Source: Neurospora tetraspora (Eukaryota; Ascomycota; Sordariomycetes; Sordariales; Sordariaceae). Taken from it: a stretch of DNA of 64,000 bases. A program made the translations under genes and the position numbers. Below are positions 58,895-64,000 of the stretch, in pieces. The stretch's first letter is position 1, and each line of letters opens with the position of its first letter. Below the pieces are notes generated by a model, which worked only from the letters and a program-made list of their open reading frames with translations, was not told the DNA's origin and ran no database searches. The DNA lies in NCBI RefSeq assembly GCF_033439725.1, contig NW_026944385.1, positions 2,699,001-2,763,000 on the forward strand, in the 5' to 3' direction.

Positions 58895-59272
58895 TGTGAC
58901 GGCGCTGGCAGACTGGGTCTGGGTGCCATGCACGAAGTGGTTCATAAGGCTATTAGAATGAAGTACATAGAGGATTCTGGGCATAGCACAATCCAGGGGA
59001 TATAAGCTATTTAATTAGCTATACCAAGACTAATTGTAAGGTGGATCTTAGTACGTATAGGGTTTATCCTATAGGTAAAGGGGATACAAATAAAGCAATT
59101 GGCTAATAGCGACCCGCATATAAGTCCCGCTATCGCTTGTACGATCAAGGTATTTATTTGGGTTTATACGCTTATACCTAATTCTATTCCTCTTTTTTTT
59201 TCCTATCTAAAATTTTCTATTATAAATAGAATTTTAACTTTACTTTTGACTTACCTATATTATACCCTTATA
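58895..59272 (+). repeat. 5' LTR of gypsy A5
   Basis: 378 bp. The outer ~60 bases (TGTGACGGCGCTGGCAGACT..) are clean; the inner end (CCCTTATA) shows RIP on both strands. Confidence 0.9.
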
Positions 59273-59399
59273 TTATTTTAGATCAACCCAACAACTACTT
59301 AGGAAGGTTAAGTCCTAAGCCGAAAACGAAATCAAAAAAGTCTATTGTAAAAATTCAAAGCACCGAGTATTTACAATAATACAATAATACTACTACACT

Positions 59400-61126
59400 T
59401 AATATACAATAGCGCCGGTAATTATAAAAGTACCGAATAGATTGAGAATTATAACGACTATTATAACGAAGATATCCCTAACCACGATTATAATAATACT
59501 TTCTTCAATAAGGAGGGTAGAAATAGTAATAGAAAAGGAGGCTCTAGCTTTTTAAATCCCGACTCTAAATAAGAAGAGGATACAGTTATTAAACCGAAGC
59601 TTAAAAAGAAGGTTATTATTAAAAATAAAAATAAGAAGATTACCCCTAAGCGCCAACCTATCGATCCTATTATTAAAGATAATACGTACAAAATTATACT
59701 CTTTAACGAAAAATATTATAATAACTTCTATCCAAATAAGGAACCCTTTTATAATAAATTTATAATCCTTCGTAAAAAGTCCCTTTATTATATATATTAC
59801 TAATTAAAATCCCCTAACGAAATATTCGCCGATATAATAACCAATAATAAGGATAACGAAGACCCCGAATTATCCTTCGACCGATTTAATAAGTATATTA
59901 CTTCGGTGATCGAAAATATTAAAACTTTCAACGGTCGCTTAATTAAGAAGGAGATTACTAACAATTTAACATAAGAAATAAAAGAATTCACCAAGTTATT
60001 TATTCGTAATTCTATCCTTAACGTTCCTTTCTAAATAATATTCCCCTCTTTAAACCTTCCGTTTTCTAACTACTTGACGGAGGAAAAATTCGCTAAGTTA
60101 TACCGCGGAAATTCCCAAGCTATATTCTAAGAATTCAAATTACTATCTCTTATAAATATGGCATTTTATTGGCACCATGGTCGTCTTACGGGGGCACCAA
60201 TACTTATGGGGACACCAATATTTCAATTCTTGCCACGTATTTTTGATGTAAAATAGCATTTACATGGTAAATTCCAAAGTGTTACATGTACATGAAAAAA
60301 ATCACAAAGATGTTCCAGAACATAATTTTGTATAGAGATTTGTATAGTATACAATATTTTCAATATGAGATAGTTCTATAGTATTCATCGCTGACGGCGT
60401 CGCTATAAGGTGCCCTCGATGTGGGTAAGGTCGATGGGCGCATCTAGATCCCACGGCGGCATCTTGAGTCGTATATACGATGCGCGTAGTGTTTGAAGCT
60501 TTAGGGAAATTAGCAAATAGTTCTGGTAATTAATACGATTAATATTTACGTGCGTGCGATTGATTCTAGCCTGTTATAGTGATTAAAGGTAGTCTAGTTG
60601 TAAAGAGGGAGCAAAATGAAGGTTGTGAAAAGACATGGGCAGACACTAAGAAGTTTACAAAGATGGGGGTCGTGCACATGGGGTCCACTAGTTGACTGGG
60701 CTTGGCACTGTCTTACACAGAAAAGGTGTTGTACGATTACTGTCTGACTGTATTAAAGGTTGGTAAAAAATAATGTGCACGTTAATCCCTAACCCGATGG
60801 GTGCGTATATAAGGTTTGGTGCCCCTGTAAGACGGCCATGGTGCCCCCGGATGAAATGCCATAAATATAGTATAAAAAGAATAAATATTAGAGCTCTATT
60901 GCTTCGTCTCCTACTTAAATATTAAATTCAAAATTATTTATAATTAAATCCCTACTTTAGCCAATTGCTATAACTCCTCTATTTCCACTACTAACCCCGC
61001 TATAGTCCAACAACTAAAAAACTCCCTAATCGAAATGGAGGACACTATTAAGGGATTAGAAAATCTTATTACTAACTTAAATATCGGTAAAAGAATAATT
61101 AAAAATAACGGAAAGGCTAAAGAAAT
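59400..61126 (+). pseudogene. gypsy A5 gag remnant, split by a 701-bp element
   Basis: Colinear with A1 gag: SAGNYKSTEQIENYNDYYNE-type start, then an acidic stretch, a lysine patch and a capsid region up to 60159. It resumes at 60869 and includes an open stretch at 61035 (ITNLNIGKRIIKNNGKAKEM) before being cut off. The knuckle is missing. Confidence 0.75.
60160..60860. mobile_element. 701-bp non-autonomous DNA transposon
   Basis: Perfect 8-bp duplication ATAAATAT (60152-60159 and 60861-60868). Terminal inverted repeats of about 45 bases start GGCATTTYAT and include GGCACCATGGYCGTCTTAC. No coding region. RIP-free and GC-balanced, although it sits in RIP-ruined gag. Contains TTAATCCCTAACCC at 60782-60795, which is also found in MULE-1 and MULE-2. 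Duplication length fits hAT or Mutator; superfamily open. First 218 bases are repeated at 61127-61344. Confidence 0.85.
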
Positions 61127-61344
61127 GGTATTTCATCCGCGAGCACCCGGGTCGTCTTACACGGGCACCCATCCCTATACGGGCACCCAAATTTCAATGC
61201 TTGGCACGTTATTTTGATGTAAAAAAGCATTTACATAGTAAATTCCAGAGTGTTACGTAAACATAAAAAATCACAGCGATGCCCAATAACATAATTTTGT
61301 ATGGGGATTTCTATAGTACATAATGTTTTGTATATAGGATAGTT
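61127..61344 (+). repeat. Truncated second copy of the 701-bp element
   Basis: Starts GGTATTTCATCC and follows 60160 onward (ATTTCAAT..., TAGCATTTACAT-like words) up to GATAGTT, then stops where the 152-bp repeat begins. Right end absent. Confidence 0.8.
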
Positions 61345-61496
61345 GATGGAGGCTGGAAGGCGACAACGAAAAGGGCTTGATTGTAGTTGTCTAACGGAAG
61401 AGGAGAAACGGAAACCAGGGCAGCCTAAATACCTGGAAGGGAGTGCCGGTAATGGAACGGCCCAGTGAATGGGCGGCCCAGGGCACGGACTTCCAA
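61345..61496 (-). mobile_element. Second copy of the 169-bp element
   Basis: Inverted relative to 20664-20832, beginning GATGGAGGCTGGAAGG and ending GGACTTCCAA, with a short internal deletion. No duplication is detectable, since its right neighbour is truncated gypsy C2. RIP-free. Confidence 0.8.
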
Positions 61497-64000
61497 CATA
61501 TACCCCCGTACTATATTTATAATTTGAAGATCGAATTTAAGCCGGGCGAATAATTATTATATTTTCGATCCCGCTTATTTAATTTACATAAATTAAATAT
61601 TATTAAGAAATAAATTAACGATACTTTTAAGAATAATTTTATTCCGCCTTCCTAATCGGAGGCCGCTTCCCCTATTTTCCTTATAAAAGAATTAGGCGGA
61701 GGAATACGTATTTATATCGATTATCGGAATATTAATAACGTTACTTTTGAAAGTAAATACCCCCTCCCGTTTATTAAAAACATTTTGGACGCTATTTATA
61801 AAATAAAGATTTTTATTAAATTTAATATTATTACTGCTTTTAATTATATTTGTATTGCGGAGGGGTATAAATTATTAACGGTATTTATTACGCGTTTTAA
61901 ATTATTTGAGTCCTTAGTATATCCTTTCGAGCTCTAAGGCGCCTTCGGTACCTTTTAGAATTATATAAACGATATTTTATATAATATTTTCGATATATAT
62001 ATATAATGGTATATGTAGACGATAATCTAATTTTTTCCAAAAACGAAGCAAAATAAGAGAAGTACATTAACAACGTCTTCGAACGGTTAGTTCAGGCTAA
62101 CTTATAAGTAGATATTATTAAATACGAATTTTATATTAACAAGATTAAATATTTTAGATTAATTATTATATTAGGAAATATTGAAATAAATTTAAAAAAG
62201 CTTAAAGCTATCGTAGATTAGTAGCCCCCTACTTCTAAAAAATCCTTATAGAATTTATTAAGTTTTACTAATTTCTACTATTATTTTATTAAGGATTTTC
62301 GTCGACAGTAGCACCACTCTATAACCTTATAAAGAGGGATATGGAATAGGATTAGACCTTAATCTAATAAATTACTTTCGAAATGTTAAAAATAGCTTTT
62401 AATAGCGGACCTACTTTATATATATACAATTAGGCAAAGAAGATAATCGTTAAAACCGATGCTTTTCATTAGGCCTTTAGTAGTACCCTATTATAATACG
62501 GCGATAATAGAATTTTATACCCGGTAACCTATTTTTCATTATAGTATATTACATAAAAATATGATTATAATATTTATAATAAGGAATTGCTAACTATTAT
62601 TAAAGTACTAAAGGAGTAGAGGCTAGAATTCGAGGGCGTATAGTAACCGTTCGATATTTTAATAGACTATGAAATTTTAAATTTTTTTACTATAAGTAGC
62701 TAACCCTACGCTATATATAATAGTTAGAATTCTTATCCCGCTTCGATTTTTTAATCCGCTATAGCCCCGGCTTTACGAATTTACGCCCTAACGCCTTAAA
62801 TAGGAAACCCGAAGATATTTCTCTAAAGATACAGGACTATAGCTTGAAGGTATATAATTATAATTTAATTGATCCGGTTAGGTTTGAAGGCGGGTATTTA
62901 AAGCCTATTACGGAGTTTGAAACTTTATCTAGCGTTTCTACTCGAACTTTAGAATTTCGAAGAGGAGATTTCCTTTTCGCCCTAAACGCTTTAGAGGAAT
63001 TTGAGAAATTAATTCATAAAACTATTAACGATAGTTATACAAGATTAATATTAATATAGGAAATTACAGCTTATTTATAGGACCTTAACCGATTGGAATA
63101 ACGCTTAAATATTAGGAAGAAATTAAGGGTAGCCTTTTTAAAATATTCTACGATAGGAAATGAAATTTACTATAGGGGAAGGGTACTTATCGACCTAAAC
63201 GATACTACTACTTACTTATAGTTAATTTACTACATTTATTTATCGTTAACGGCGGGGCACCCGAGTAGAAATAAAACTTGGGTATAAATAAATGAATATT
63301 AGTATTAATTAAGTACAGCGGAGGTTATTAAAATCTATTATAAGGGATGCCTTGCCTATTTTAAAATAAAGGTAGTACGATAGATTAAAGCTAATTATTT
63401 AAAACCGATGCCAGCCACGTTTGTACTATAGAATCATATTTTTATCGATTATATATTACCTTTCCTAGAGAGCCTTTACTTAGGCTAGAAATTTAAATAT
63501 ATTATTATCGTAGTAGACCGCCTTATTAAGATATAGTATTATATTACTATTGAAACTATAGAGGTAGAAGAGTTTGCCAACCGTTTTATCGAGCGGGTAT
63601 ATATTTTATACAGCCTCCTTAATATCATGGTATTAGATAGAGGCTCCTAATTTATATTGATATTCTAAATTATAATTTAAAAATAATTAGCTATTAAAAG
63701 ATTATTGAATTTTATTTTCTACCCGTAAACGAATATTTAAACGGAGTATATTAATATGAAAATAGAATAGTATTTGTAAATATTTATAAATTAGGTATAA
63801 ATAGATTGAGTTTATTAGTTCCCCTTAGCGAAATTTACGGGTAATAATATAGTATCGAAAATTATAAGAATAATCCTATTTTTTACTGACTACGGTTTTT
63901 ACTTACGAATAGGTATTAAATTATTATCGGTTACCCCGTCCTAATTCTCCCTAATATAGTAGAAGGAGTATTTAAAGGCGAACGAATTATTAGCCCGTTT
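61497..64000 (+). mobile_element. gypsy C2, pol part, open at the window end
   Basis: Same family as C1, plus strand, starting within pol just upstream of the reverse transcriptase and running beyond 64000. No 5' LTR, gag or protease. RIP-mutated. Confidence 0.8.
61520..64000 (+). pseudogene. gypsy C2 reverse transcriptase, RNase H and integrase remnant
   Basis: Reverse transcriptase: LIKELGGGIRIYIDYRNI, then NYICIAEGYKLLTVFITRF, GTF and NYINDILY, with an intact YVDD at 62012-62023 (the following residue reads N). RNase H lies at about 62440-62680 (KTDAFH.., YNKELLTIIK). A connection with an open 71-codon frame at 62844-63059 follows. Integrase is at about 63250-64000: VVDRLIK, VLDRGS and TEYINMKIE mark the acidic positions. 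Stops between these pieces make it a pseudogene; the C-terminus lies outside the window. Confidence 0.8.

Larger units (their letters stand above)
58895..61126 (+). mobile_element. gypsy A5, 5' fragment
   Basis: 5' LTR plus most of gag on the plus strand, interrupted by a 701-bp element at 60160 and ending at 61126, where another copy of that element begins. No pol or 3' LTR. It cuts MULE-2. Confidence 0.85.

Noticed and set aside
1-64000. Mitochondrial or organellar origin because of AT content
   Set aside because: LTR retrotransposons with target duplications, RIP pattern and retained CG dinucleotides indicate nuclear heterochromatin; no organellar genes or rRNA.
1-64000. Host genes or tRNAs between the elements
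   Set aside because: Each gap over about 300 bases was read on both strands. None showed an intact frame, intron-bearing gene or clover-leaf that I could support.

Overview
The window looks like a piece of AT-rich, transposon-packed heterochromatin from a filamentous ascomycete. I found no intact host gene, no rRNA gene and no tRNA gene. Almost everything can be assigned to decayed mobile elements carrying the signature of repeat-induced point mutation (RIP): CA and TG dinucleotides are scarce while CG is retained, TA is in great excess, former CAA/CAG/TGG codons read as stops, and copies of one family differ mostly by C/T and G/A. No open frame exceeds about 109 codons. Typical fungal families are present: Ty3/gypsy chromoviruses, Ty1/copia, a Tad1-like LINE and Mutator-like DNA transposons. 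I cannot name the species. Family names here (A, B, C, D, E) are local labels.

Layout. 188-11217: copia element D2 (+), whose 5' LTR is split by copia element D1 (299-9454, -), which is itself split by the Mutator-like element MULE-1 (2503-5611). 11218-17867: gypsy A1 (+), cut off by B1. 17868-31415: gypsy B1 (+) and B2 (-) fused tail to tail, with complete gypsy A2 (20580-28159, +) inserted into the B1 reverse transcriptase. About 32190-37270: a Tad1-like LINE (-) with ORF1 and ORF2. 37271-41624: gypsy C1 (-), truncated. 41625-42366: an unassigned decayed coding remnant. 42367-58894: a second Mutator-like element (MULE-2, +), opened by a small inverted-repeat element E1 (with a 51-bp palindromic repeat, a 17-bp minisatellite and a GC-rich island) and by two complete gypsy A elements, A3 (42795-50470, -) and A4 (51038-58643, -). 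58895-61126: 5' part of gypsy A5 (+), broken by a 701-bp non-autonomous element (60160-60860). 61127-61496: two short non-autonomous repeats. 61497-64000: gypsy C2 (+), running off the window.

Target-site duplications support the nesting: TTATA (D1), ATTATTGA (MULE-1), ATATT (A2), GTCTA (A3), TATAG (A4), AATAG and ATTTA (two solo copia LTRs), ATAAATAT (701-bp element) and AGGTTCTG (169-bp element). None of the retrotransposon coding regions looks able to make a functional protein. The short elements and the outermost 100-150 bases of many large ones are scarcely mutated, so RIP intensity falls sharply at element borders. Domain limits inside decayed elements are approximate (tens of bases); LTR, TIR and target-duplication coordinates were read base by base.
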